From Pseudoalteromonas sp. S16_S37 (GTDB lineage: Bacteria; Pseudomonadota; Gammaproteobacteria; Enterobacterales; Alteromonadaceae), in assembly GCF_014694405.1 (NCBI RefSeq), contig NZ_JAAUWV010000001.1, forward strand, positions 1-64,000: a DNA stretch of 64,000 nucleotides. Reading direction: 5' to 3'. Positions 1-7,561 of the stretch are shown here, in pieces (within the stretch, counting starts at the first letter, position 1; each line of letters opens with the position of its first letter). A model generated the notes under the pieces. It did not search any database, was not told where the DNA came from, and saw only the letters and a program-made list of their open reading frames with translations. A program made the position numbers and the translations under genes.

Positions 1-86
1 AATGGACAATGCCGATAAGAAATTGGAAATCGGCCTTGAATCGATTTATGATCGAATTCGAAGACCGATTAAAAGATGTTATTTAA
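1..86 (+). CDS. IS256-family transposase, C-terminal end (partial)
   Basis: The window opens inside a gene. Frame 3 reads WTMPIRNWKSALNRF and then about a dozen more residues to a TAA at 84-86. This is the typical C-terminus of IS256-family (Transposase_mut) DDE transposases: a conserved W..PI..W..ALN.F block followed by a short acidic tail. A terminal-repeat-like sequence follows within 5 bases, as expected for the right end of such an element. The body of the gene lies outside the window, so it cannot be judged intact or broken. Confidence 0.75.
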   Translation, partial: WTMPIRNWKSALNRFMIEFEDRLKDVI

Positions 87-90
87 AACT

Positions 91-119
91 GGCAGTTACA
101 CAAAATGTGTTACAGGGTC
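91..119 (+). repeat. Right terminal repeat of the IS256-family element
   Basis: GGCAGTTACACAAAATGTGT, continuing to ACAGGGTC, lies directly after the transposase stop. The GGCAGTTACACAAAAT...ACAGGGTC pattern is the usual end of IS256-family elements in gammaproteobacteria. The left end and the target duplication are outside the window. Confidence 0.65.
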
Positions 120-186
120 CACAAATAACTCTACCATAAAGCTAAATTGTTTAACTGAACTAAAGTATGGAGCTGAATTCATTAGT

Positions 187-240
187 AAAAAGGGGTCAAG
201 TCACTTGCTTCATAATACATTTTCAACTAATCATCACACC
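187..240 (+). repeat. Direct repeat copy 1 (~52 bp)
   Basis: This stretch begins AAAAAGGGGTCAAGTCACTT and ends AACTAATCATCACACC. It matches copy 2 (487-538) almost perfectly; the clear difference is A/G in AAGTC(A/G)CTTGC. The AGGGGTCAAGTC start resembles sequences often found upstream of REP-associated (Y1) transposase genes in marine gammaproteobacteria. That link is from memory, and no such transposase is present here. Confidence 0.7.
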
Positions 241-258
241 TTGTTCTGCACAACTAAT

Positions 259-480
259 TTAGGACACTTTTCTTAAGGAACTTTGCTCATATTCTACTGG
301 TGATAGATCACCGTTAGCTGTATGAAGTCTTTCTAAGTTGTAATAGCGCATATACGCTGTCACATCATTTCTCATATGCTCGCGAGTAAGTTGTGGTACT
401 TTCAACAACCAATCATGTTTTAAGCTGCCGAAGAAGCGTTCAACAACTGCATTATCCCAACAAGCACCAACATCCCCCAG
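259..480 (-). pseudogene. IS3-family transposase OrfB, C-terminal fragment
   Basis: The minus strand reads LGDVGACWDNAVVERFFGSL and continues with ..MRYYNLERLHTANGDLSPVEYEQ.. to a TAA at 259-261. This is the C-terminal third of an IS3-family DDE transposase: WDNA.VERFF.SLK carries the last catalytic Glu, and YN..R.H....LSP.E is the family's closing motif. Only about 73 residues remain and the rest of orfB is gone, cut off at about 480 where repeat copy 2 starts. TGCACAACTAATTTAGGACA beside the stop may be the element's right end. It is a dead remnant. Confidence 0.85.
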
Positions 481-486
481 GTAACA

Positions 487-538
487 AAAGGGGTCAAGTC
501 GCTTGCTTCATAATACATTTTCAACTAATCATCACACC
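487..538 (+). repeat. Direct repeat copy 2 (~52 bp)
   Basis: This is the second copy of the repeat at 187-240. The two copies flank the IS3 remnant. Copy 1 is followed by TTGTTCTGC and then ACAACTAATTTA, and copy 2 directly by ACAACTAAATTA. The similar flanks suggest that the IS3 piece and repeat copy 1 are an insertion next to a pre-existing sequence. Copy 2 lies just upstream of the acetyltransferase gene and may supply its leader. Confidence 0.7.
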
Positions 539-571
539 ACAACTAAATTAAACAAGGAGTACACAGAAAAG

Positions 572-1168
572 ATGCGGTTAAGACGCAAAAAAAACAACAC
601 CTCACAGCTGGTGATAGAACATATCAGTCACCAGCGCCCTCCTTTATCTTCTAAAGTGCATAAACAAACCCCGCTAAATCGAATCGAGCTGGTCCCCTTA
701 TCTGCCAGTCATCGAGATGACCTAATAAAATACGCCAGCGATATCCGGGTTGCCCAAACTTGTGACCTCCCACACCCATTTCAAGCCAAAGATGCAGATA
801 ATATGATTGCAGCGACAAAAAATGCCGAACGCGCAGATTTTGCGATTTTGTATCAGGGGCAATTTGCTGGGGTAATAGGGTTAGGCCAAATGAACCGCGA
901 GTGCTCATCTGCATGGTTATCATATTGGGTTGCACACCCTTTTTGGCGAAGGGGTTTTGCTACACAAGCGTTAGGGCAGTTGAAAAACATAGCAAAAGAA
1001 GGCTTAGGTTTGCAGACACTAATAACGGGTGTGTGGTCGCAAAACCCAGCCTCAAAACAAATATTGGTCAAACACGGATTTACAACAGTTCGATGCCATT
1101 ACAGGGCTGAACACTATCACAATCGCTTTAATCAAGAGCATGTGAACGAAATGGCCTGTCATTTATAA
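572..1168 (+). CDS. GNAT-family N-acetyltransferase
   Basis: The 198-residue product is predicted to transfer an acetyl group from acetyl-CoA to an amine; the substrate is unknown. The GNAT fold is visible from about residue 45 on (IELVPLSASHRDDLIKYA), with the acetyl-CoA loop FWRRGFATQAL (R/Q-x-x-G-x-A) and the closing NPASKQILVKHGF typical of RimJ/RimL-type acetyltransferases. The open frame extends up to 503, into the direct repeat, but ATG 572 is preferred because AAGGAG (554-559) lies 12 bases upstream. The basic N-terminus (MRLRRKKN) is unusual for the family. The gene stands alone between IS debris and a long spacer. Confidence 0.8.
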   Translation: MRLRRKKNNTSQLVIEHISHQRPPLSSKVHKQTPLNRIELVPLSASHRDDLIKYASDIRVAQTCDLPHPFQAKDADNMIAATKNAERADFAILYQGQFAGVIGLGQMNRECSSAWLSYWVAHPFWRRGFATQALGQLKNIAKEGLGLQTLITGVWSQNPASKQILVKHGFTTVRCHYRAEHYHNRFNQEHVNEMACHL

Positions 1169-1667
1169 TTGCTTGAACCTTAAAGGAGTCCGAAGCAAAG
1201 TCCGTTCCAACCAGTGATCCGCACCAGAACTTTACTCCTTAGTTGTTTTGAACAAAGATTCGACACCTTTATCAAAACGGGTAACTCTCAATTTTTCAAA
1301 TCGAAATGTCAGATCCTGTCTGAACTGATTCAACCTCACACTAATACACTTTAATGTGTTCAATTAAAGCGTTTGCGTAAAAAGCGAATTTGAGAATACT
1401 TATACAGTTTCGCAATGCTTTATAGATATGTGAGACTTAAGCAGTGATTCAATTGGGGCACTACTTTAAGTTGTTAGTGCGCCTTACGGGCAAACTTTAT
1501 TGTCTCTGCACAAAAAAAATTGTGCAAAAGTTCGTCAGTTTGTGATTATTTTATGTGTCTGTTTTTTGTTCGATTGACGGGTGTTTATTGCAATCGTTAG
1601 ATGTGGCTCTGACATCGCTGATAATCTGGGTATAATAGTCGATTGAGTTTGGTTAGTTGGGTAAAAC
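1169..1667. other. Spacer with no gene seen
   Basis: About 500 bp without a convincing reading frame. A TATAAT hexamer at 1631-1636 is a plausible -10 box for the flavoprotein gene starting at 1668, but no good -35 sits 16-18 bases upstream. A 7-bp inverted repeat (AAGGAGT at 1183, ACTCCTT at 1234) is too short and widely spaced to interpret. Confidence 0.4.
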
Positions 1668-2855
1668 ATGTTGCAATTTGATGTTGTCGTTATTGGTGCG
1701 GGCGCCGCAGGATTGATGTGTGCGGCGCAAGCAGGTTACCGTGGACGCTCGGTAGCAGTGCTAGATATGGGCAAAAAGCCGGGCCGTAAAATTTTGATAA
1801 GTGGCGGAGGACGCTGCAATTTTACCAATGAAGGGGCATCGCCTAGCAACTACCTGTGCACTAATCCACACTTTGTAAAATCGTGCCTGAGCCGCTATAC
1901 CCAACATGACTTTATTGAGCTGGTAGACCGCCATGGTTTGGCCTATCACCATAAAACCTTAGGTCAGCTATTTTGTGACAACAGCGCGCAAGATATTGTT
2001 GATATACTCACAACAGAATGTGAGTGGGCCGGTGTACAAATATTTTTACGCAACGAAGTGCTGAGCGTGCAGGCCAAAGAACAAGGTGGTTATATTATCA
2101 CCACCAATGAGCAAACCTTTGAATGCGAGTCGTTAGTGGTTGCCGCGGGTGGTTTAACCATGCCAAAACTAGGCGCAACCCCCATCGGCTATAAAATTGC
2201 CGAACAGTTTGGCTTAAAAGTGTTACCGACCATGGCAGCGCTGGTGCCATTTACCTTGCACGAACACGACAAAATACGCTTTGATGGTTTATCAGGTATT
2301 AGCATTTTTTGTGAAGTAAGTAGCGAATGCGGCACCACATTCAAAGAAAACATTTTATTTACCCACCGTGGCCTGTCAGGCCCGGCCATATTGCAAATAT
2401 CGTCATTTTGGCGAGCAGGGCAGGCGGTGACAATTAACCTGTTGCCAGAGCTAAATCTCAGCGAAACCATACACCAATGGCGCACCGAAAGTGCCAGCAA
2501 ATCGTTGAAAAACGCCTTAGGCGCAATCCTGCCTAAGCGTTTTGTTGAAGTGCTTATAACCGAGCAAGCCATCCCCGATAAAGCCCTAAACCAGCTCACC
2601 CACAGTGAAATAGACGCTATTGCCAACTACCTCCACAATTGGCAAATAAAACCCAACGGCACCGAAGGCTACCGCACAGCCGAAGTGACACTCGGCGGCG
2701 TAGACACCGATGAACTTAGCTCAAAAACCTTCGAAGCCAAAAAACAACAAGGCCTGTACTTTATCGGCGAAGTGACCGATGTAACTGGTTGGTTAGGGGG
2801 GTATAATTTTCAGTATGCGTGGAGCTGTGGATTTGCAGCGGGGCAGGCGGTTTAG
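1668..2855 (+). CDS. HI0933/YhiN-type FAD-dependent oxidoreductase
   Basis: The 395-residue flavoprotein belongs to the HI0933-like (YhiN/BaiN) family; the substrate of most members is unknown. The Rossmann FAD site is at the N-terminus (VVVIGAGAAGLMCAAQAG, about residues 5-22). The family signature KKPGRKILISGGGRCNFTN follows at about 36-54. Near the C-terminus, EVTLGGVDTDE and FIGEVTDVTGWLGGYNFQYA close the FAD-binding half. The length is normal for the family. A TATAAT box at 1631 may drive it; the ribosome site before ATG 1668 is weak. It is monocistronic and followed by a dispersed palindrome. Confidence 0.9.
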   Translation: MLQFDVVVIGAGAAGLMCAAQAGYRGRSVAVLDMGKKPGRKILISGGGRCNFTNEGASPSNYLCTNPHFVKSCLSRYTQHDFIELVDRHGLAYHHKTLGQLFCDNSAQDIVDILTTECEWAGVQIFLRNEVLSVQAKEQGGYIITTNEQTFECESLVVAAGGLTMPKLGATPIGYKIAEQFGLKVLPTMAALVPFTLHEHDKIRFDGLSGISIFCEVSSECGTTFKENILFTHRGLSGPAILQISSFWRAGQAVTINLLPELNLSETIHQWRTESASKSLKNALGAILPKRFVEVLITEQAIPDKALNQLTHSEIDAIANYLHNWQIKPNGTEGYRTAEVTLGGVDTDELSSKTFEAKKQQGLYFIGEVTDVTGWLGGYNFQYAWSCGFAAGQAV

Positions 2856-2885
2856 GGGTTGTATAGGTAAAACTCGGCATTAAGC

Positions 2886-2903
2886 TCCTGACCTTCGTCA
2901 GGA
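2886..2903. repeat. Dispersed intergenic palindrome, copy A
   Basis: TCCTGACCTTCGTCAGGA is a perfect 6-bp stem with a 6-base loop, followed by TGACAG. The same unit recurs at 5638 and 5800, and in inverted form at 21281. Confidence 0.8.
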
Positions 2904-2943
2904 TGACAGTATAGTGGCAAGGGTGACAACATAGTGCAGAAGG

Positions 2944-3969
2944 CTAGAGTCGCTTAGCTAACTCTTTGCCCGCTTCACTCAACACATACCGCTGTAAACG
3001 GCTGGTGGGTTTATCTGGCTGCGTCATCTTAATCAACCCCAACTCAAGCGCGGGTTTTAAATAACGCGCTTGAAACGACTTTCTATCTTTTAACTCAAGC
3101 GCCTGTTGTAAAGAGATTCTATCAATTGGCGCAGATTGCCCATCCAATACACGCAATAGCTTTTCGACTTGGGGGGTAACTTGGGGGGTAACTTGGGGGG
3201 TATTCTGCCCCCCATGATTTTGTAAGGTTTCTAAAATCACCTGCATCATAAATTCAATAAATGGCGCAGAGTCGGTGGCAAGGTTGCTCGCATTAATTGC
3301 TTGGTAGTATTCGTCTTGGTGATTATTAATAATACTTTCAACAGGTAGTTGGCCCAAAATCGGCTGCCATTGGGTTAAAATCAATGTTTGCCAAAGCCTT
3401 CCCATGCGACCATTACCATCACTAAATGGGTGTATAAATTCAAACTCGTAGTGAAACACACAGCTCTTAATTAAAGGGTGCTGATCTGTGTTGCTAAGCC
3501 AGTTAAGTAGCTGCGACATAAGTGCGGGAACACGCTCGGCCTGAGGCGCCATATGCACAACTTGTGAGCCTTTCATTACCCCAACATTGCCACTGCGGTA
3601 ATTTCCCGCATCATCAATGAGACCCTGCATTAAAACTTGATGCGCATTAAGCAAGTGCTGAGCATTGCTAGGTTGCCAACTTGCAAAGCGCTCGTAGGCT
3701 GCAATGGCATTTTTGGCCTCTAAGATATCTTTAGGCGGAGCAATAACGGGCTTACCTGCCAAAATAGCGGTGATCTGCTCTTCACTCAGCGTATTGCCTT
3801 CAATGGCAAGTGAGCCTTGAATGGTTTTAATTTGGTTGATACGCCTAAGCTTAAGCGCTGTTTTTTCTTCAAACGCACTTAAACGACCCACTTGCTCGCT
3901 GATCAAAGCCAGCAAGTTGATGATTTTAGGTGTTAGCGTAAAAGGCGGGGTGTAGGGTTTAGCCACCAA
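2944..3969 (-). CDS. Fic domain protein (probable AMP transferase, class II)
   Basis: Fic proteins usually transfer AMP from ATP to a protein hydroxyl. The catalytic motif HPFSDGNGRMGR is intact at residues 180-191. The N-terminal inhibitory helix SLAIEGN (about 53-59) fits the S/T-x-x-x-E-G/N pattern of class II Fic proteins, whose helix occupies the ATP site and keeps the enzyme off. A C-terminal winged-helix-like part follows a short tandem TPQV repeat (three copies). The start is TTG 3969 or GTG 3966, with GAGAG just upstream. It lies 32 bases after the hsdR remnant on the same strand. Genes of this type are often embedded in type I restriction operons, and this one outlived its operon. 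Confidence 0.87.
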   Translation of the reverse strand: MVAKPYTPPFTLTPKIINLLALISEQVGRLSAFEEKTALKLRRINQIKTIQGSLAIEGNTLSEEQITAILAGKPVIAPPKDILEAKNAIAAYERFASWQPSNAQHLLNAHQVLMQGLIDDAGNYRSGNVGVMKGSQVVHMAPQAERVPALMSQLLNWLSNTDQHPLIKSCVFHYEFEFIHPFSDGNGRMGRLWQTLILTQWQPILGQLPVESIINNHQDEYYQAINASNLATDSAPFIEFMMQVILETLQNHGGQNTPQVTPQVTPQVEKLLRVLDGQSAPIDRISLQQALELKDRKSFQARYLKPALELGLIKMTQPDKPTSRLQRYVLSEAGKELAKRL

Positions 3970-4001
3970 CTTACACTCTCTTTTTATCCGACGATTGAAA
4001 A

Positions 4002-4504
4002 TTAGAAAGAGCCATAAGTACTATTTCCTGCCCCTTGATAGTTTGCATAAACATGCTGATAAACCAGTAAACTCATATTCGGCAATTCGTCATCGGTATA
4101 GGCATTGGTTGGCAACCAGTCTAAGCTATTTTTGATCATGACCTTTACTTGCGACTTGAGCTGGGTACTTTCTTGCCAGCGCTCTATGTTGAGTTTTTCC
4201 TCTTTGAGTTTAGCTAAGGTTTCTATTGCTACCTTTTTAACTTCTTTTTCTTCTTTGGCAGCATCATGGCACCTGCGGCCAAAAAGTCTTCTTTGCTTAG
4301 TGCGCGCTTGCCACGAGGCGTTTCAGGAATACTGGCTTCAATTTGCTCTTTAGCTTGGTCATAGCGGTTTTGGGCGTAGCGTAAAAGAATTAAACCTAGA
4401 ACTGGGTCTTTATATTCCGCAGCGGTGAGCTTTGAGTTGGCTCGTAGAGCGTTGGCGCTATCCCAAAGTTCAGTTTCTAATTGCTTTATTTCTTGTTGGT
4501 TCAT
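4002..4504 (-). pseudogene. hsdM'-'hsdR deletion scar (type I restriction-modification)
   Basis: From ATG 4504 the minus strand encodes the N-terminus of a type I methyltransferase HsdM (LETELWDSANALRANSKLTA, then DPVLGLILLRYAQNRYD and LSKEDFLAAGAMMLP). HsdM homology stops at about 4258. From there to TAA 4002 a different frame reads LAKLKEEKLNIERWQ and then SLDWLPTNAYTDDELPNMSL, ending STYGSF. This matches the C-terminal end of HsdR restriction subunits. Most of hsdM, all of hsdS and most of hsdR are missing. The join is out of frame, so the HsdM piece runs into PKKKKKLKR and stops at 4229. Neither restriction nor modification is possible. Confidence 0.8.
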
Positions 4505-4535
4505 GTGTATTTAATTCTCAAACTCAATAAGTGAC

Positions 4536-5468
4536 TTAAATGTCAAAAAATTCTTCGTCTATTTTCTTCAGGTGTAACACCTGTTCATCTCGGCTGCCGA
4601 TATTGTAACGCAACATAAGCCCAGCTAGCTCTTTTCCGTTGATTAAAACAATACGAGTGCCTAAGTTTTGCGCGGTGTCGACGGCGGCGGCGGTAAAGTC
4701 TGAGGTGGTGATAAAAATGCCTTTGTGGGCTTTTTTAAGATTTAGTGCGCCAAAAAAGTCGCGAATATCGCCTGCGCCTATGTTGTTGCCTTCGCTGTAG
4801 CGTTTGGCTTGAATATAAATTTGGTCAACGCCCAGTGGATCTTGGTCGATTACGCCATCTACGCCGTTGTCGCCTGTTTTACCCAGTGCATGGGCTGCGC
4901 CTTCGCCTGTTCCGCCGTAGCCCATGGCAACCAGTAGCTCTATGAGTAAGTCTTCAAAAAAAGCGGGGGTCACTTTGCGGGTGCGTTCTAGTAGCTCGGT
5001 GGCTAGTGCGTCGTTTATTTTTCGATAGGCAGCGCGCAGGGCTTCGTCGGGGGTAATATCGTTGTCGCTATTTGGTGTTTGAGTTGGGTTGCTGGCTGTA
5101 TTGTTGCTATCAGCGTTGTTATTACTTTTTTGTTTAAACTCAATAAATTCATCAAAGCGGTTAAGGTAGTCGTTGTTGATTTCGGTGCTTTCTTTGAGAG
5201 CCTCAATACCGCGTGGCGTAATAGCAAAATGGGCGCGGCGGGTTACATCTAGCAAGCCAGCTTTAGTTAAGTAGGTGCGTGCCCAACCAATGCGGTTGTC
5301 TAAAATGCTTTGCTTGCCGCTGGGGAGTGGTTCGTTACGTTCCTGCTCGGTTAGCTTAAACTGCTCGGCAAGCTGTGCTATGGCGTCGCGTAGTTTTACT
5401 TCTTGCCCGTTGGCTTTATGCGCCACCTCTAATAACGGCCGCATAAACTGCTGGTAATTGGGGATCAC
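4536..5468 (-). CDS. mrr: Mrr-type restriction endonuclease
   Basis: The 310-residue protein resembles Mrr, a type IV-like endonuclease cutting methylated DNA. Residues 1-100 form the Mrr N-terminal winged-helix part (MIPNYQQFMRPLLEVA at the start, ITPRGIEALKES near 90). The PD-(D/E)xK nuclease domain is C-terminal: FFEDLLIELLVAMGYGGTGE, then GDNGVDGVIDQDPLGVDQIY and IQAKRY supply the catalytic Asp and Q-x-K. The start is GTG 5468 with AAGGA 6 bases upstream. It lies 31 bp before the hsdM remnant, so it was probably the first gene of a restriction operon. With the partner methylase destroyed, the native methylation that would matter to it is changed. Confidence 0.85.
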   Translation of the reverse strand: MIPNYQQFMRPLLEVAHKANGQEVKLRDAIAQLAEQFKLTEQERNEPLPSGKQSILDNRIGWARTYLTKAGLLDVTRRAHFAITPRGIEALKESTEINNDYLNRFDEFIEFKQKSNNNADSNNTASNPTQTPNSDNDITPDEALRAAYRKINDALATELLERTRKVTPAFFEDLLIELLVAMGYGGTGEGAAHALGKTGDNGVDGVIDQDPLGVDQIYIQAKRYSEGNNIGAGDIRDFFGALNLKKAHKGIFITTSDFTAAAVDTAQNLGTRIVLINGKELAGLMLRYNIGSRDEQVLHLKKIDEEFFDI

Positions 5469-6045
5469 GGTTTGTCCTTAACTGCTAGTGAACGTCCAGA
5501 ATATGAGAAATCGCCATAAAGCTCAATTGTTACGTTACTTTAACCTTGTTATGGGAACGCAGGTGTGCCGCGCTTATTATGTTGTTTTTTGGTTTAGCGT
5601 GTAGGCGCATATGTTTGTGTGGATTAGGTAGGTTAGATCCTGACCTTCGTCAGGATGACGGAGTGGGGGAGGATGACGGTGTTGTTTGTGCTGCGTGACG
5701 AGTCCAGAACCGACATCAATAACCCTGAACCAACTGTGTCGCCCTGAACTTGTTTCAGGGTCTCAATGCCTAATAACTCATACTTTAAAAACAACAAGAT
5801 CCTGACCTTCGTCAGAATGACGGAGTCGGGGCTAGTATGGTTGTCCTGAGTAGGTGGTCTTTGCTGCCTTTTGCTTATACAAAGTGGTGTGTAAATTACG
5901 GTTCTGAGCCACGTAACGCTATAAAAGTTATGCTTTTATATATTGCACGGTTAGGCGTCAGCTAAAAATCATCTGTAGTTCAAGTTTTTAATATTTGCTT
6001 TATGTAGTGTGTGCTCATCTTTTGAACCAGACTAGGTAAAACAAC
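5469..6045. other. Spacer with three dispersed palindromes
   Basis: There is no gene in this 577-bp stretch. Palindrome TCCTGACCTTCGTCAGGA occurs at 5638-5655, a variant at 5800-5817 (TCCTGACCTTCGTCAGAA), and a related hairpin CCCTGAACTTGTTTCAGGG at 5742-5760. Such units accumulate in non-coding DNA of this lineage and are likely mobile or structural repeats rather than gene-specific sites. Confidence 0.65.
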
Positions 6046-6825
6046 ATGAAAACAAATTTGCTTTTTGCGCTGTTTGCGCTGCTGCCGTTTTTTATCGTTA
6101 ACGCGAATGAATATAAGCCCGTTAGTATTTCTGGTACTCAAGTGGTGCCGGTACAAGACAGTAAAAACAATCGGCAGTAAGCTGTATATCAAACTGCCTA
6201 AAAGTTATAGCGAGAACACCGCAAAACGCTATCCTGTGATCTACTTTACCGATGCATTTTGGCATATGGAGTTGTTATCAGGTGCAACCTATTTTTTACT
6301 CGAAGAGGTGATTTTAGTTGGCATTTCATGGCAGACAAACATAGCTGAGCAAGTAAAAGCACAAGAAGGTGCTTATTTCAGTCGTTTTCGAGACTATTCA
6401 ATTAAGCCTTCTACAGATGAGAGTAAGCAAGCAAAGTATCAATTTGGTCAAGCCAGTGCGCATTTGGCATTTATTCGTGATGATGTGTTTGGCTATGTTG
6501 AAAAAGCCTTTCGGACTAAACCACAAGCGCGTAGTTATTTTGGCTTTTCTTTAGGTGGTTTATTTGGCGCAACGGCTCTTATCTATTTGATCAGCAAAGT
6601 GATGTTTTAAAAGATAAAAAATTGGGCATCAATGTGTATATTTCTTATGGTCAGCAAGAGCAAAAGTTGAGCGGCCATATTGATGAGTTTGTTACTACCT
6701 TAAAAAGTAAACAATACCCTAGTGTTGCAACCATTGAGCATGTGGTGTTCGATTCTGCAGGTCATAGTGATTCGTTCCCGATTATGGGGGGTAAAAGCAT
6801 AAAGTGGTTGTCTACGTTGAATTGA
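6046..6825 (+). pseudogene. Alpha/beta-hydrolase (esterase D/Fes-like), broken
   Basis: This is a secreted esterase-type hydrolase gene with two lesions. ATG 6046 begins a signal peptide (MKTNLLFALFALLPFFIVNA) and NEYKPVSISGTQVV, then hits TAA after DSKNNRQ. A frameshift near 6165-6185 moves to a second frame carrying LYIKLPKSYSENTAKRYPVI and the nucleophile elbow GFSLGG. At about 6572 an internal deletion jumps back to the first frame (GSYLFDQQSDVLKDKKLGIN) and the end piece with the presumed catalytic His (SAGHSDSF), stopping at 6825. The Asp region lies in the missing part. The family is pfam Esterase (IroE/Fes type); its former substrate is unknown. Confidence 0.8.
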
Positions 6826-7016
6826 TGCTACTGCTTTCACAAGCGCCTAGTTTTCGTCAGGGAGACGGTGTGTTCAATAGCTAAACTAGCAAACAAGCGC
6901 CTGACTTTAGTAAAGGGGACCTACTTTGCTCCAACACCGAGGCGAAAACAAGGCGACGTTTATCAACGTTCAAAGCTAAAAGCTGCACATCATAACAGTC
7001 AAAAACATGTTCATTC

Positions 7017-7324
7017 TTGCAATAAAACCTAACAATCCAAACAACCCACTTTTTCTAAAATAAAAACTAACCGTAAAAGGGTGTTTTTTTTATTGCAATA
7101 AAAATGTGAGTACTGAAATATAATTGCTTTTTTTAAATAAAAATTAACGATTTGATGTGGTTTTATTTATGCTGGAAAATGGAATTATTTTGATTTAAGT
7201 CTTAATTCATCTCGGTTTTTAAGGGGCTTTATTTTTGTTTTTGAAATTGTTTGTTTTGTTTTTTTATATCTATTTGTTTGCGTCTCGTTTTTGCAATAAA
7301 ATTGCAATATTTATTTTTGCAATA
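7017..7324. promoter_or_regulatory. Cluster of five TTGCAATA boxes
   Basis: TTGCAA followed by TA occurs at 7017, 7093, 7291, 7302 and 7317. The core TTGCAA is its own reverse complement, as expected for a site bound by a dimer. The last three are packed at 11- and 15-bp steps, and the nearest ends about 60 bp upstream of the promoter's -35 box. The arrangement suits an activator of the downstream operon. No regulator gene is in the operon, so the factor is unknown. Confidence 0.4.
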
Positions 7325-7384
7325 GTGTTATCCATTTGTTTTTAAATATTTAATGCTGCTTGATTAAAGATAGTTGACTGTAGA

Positions 7385-7412
7385 TTGACAATCATATTAA
7401 TATTTTTATATT
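7385..7412 (+). promoter_or_regulatory. Sigma70-type promoter of the biosynthetic operon
   Basis: There is a consensus -35 TTGACA (7385-7390), a 16-base spacer and -10 TATATT (7407-7412). Transcription would start near 7419, giving a leader of about 140 bases before the first gene. An overlapping TTGACT at 7374 could serve as an alternative -35. Confidence 0.55.
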
Positions 7413-7561
7413 GTTTTGTTGCACAGGCCATTTTAGCTGGCTCATAAAGAACAATAATAAAAAGGAATTAGCAAAGGAATACGGCAGTAAGAGCAGACGT
7501 TATCAGTCTTGCTCAACTGTTATTTCTCTAGGAGCGAGGCTATGGGATTAGGAGTAAAACA

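Larger units (their letters stand above)
6826..7561. other. Long AT-rich regulatory spacer before the biosynthetic operon
   Basis: About 735 bp without a gene. It contains degenerate dispersed-repeat pieces (6847-6870, 6898-6920), then a very AT-rich stretch with five TTGCAATA boxes (7017-7324), a sigma70-type promoter (7385-7412) and a long leader. A nine-codon frame (ATG 7542, MGLGVKQWN) lies just before the first gene; whether it is translated cannot be said. Confidence 0.6.

Noticed and set aside
1183..1240. Inverted repeat AAGGAGT/ACTCCTT as a mobile element end
   Set aside because: Only 7 bp with 44 bp between arms; can occur by chance.
2189..2626. 145-codon minus-strand frame
   Set aside because: Shadow of the flavoprotein gene; no start signal.
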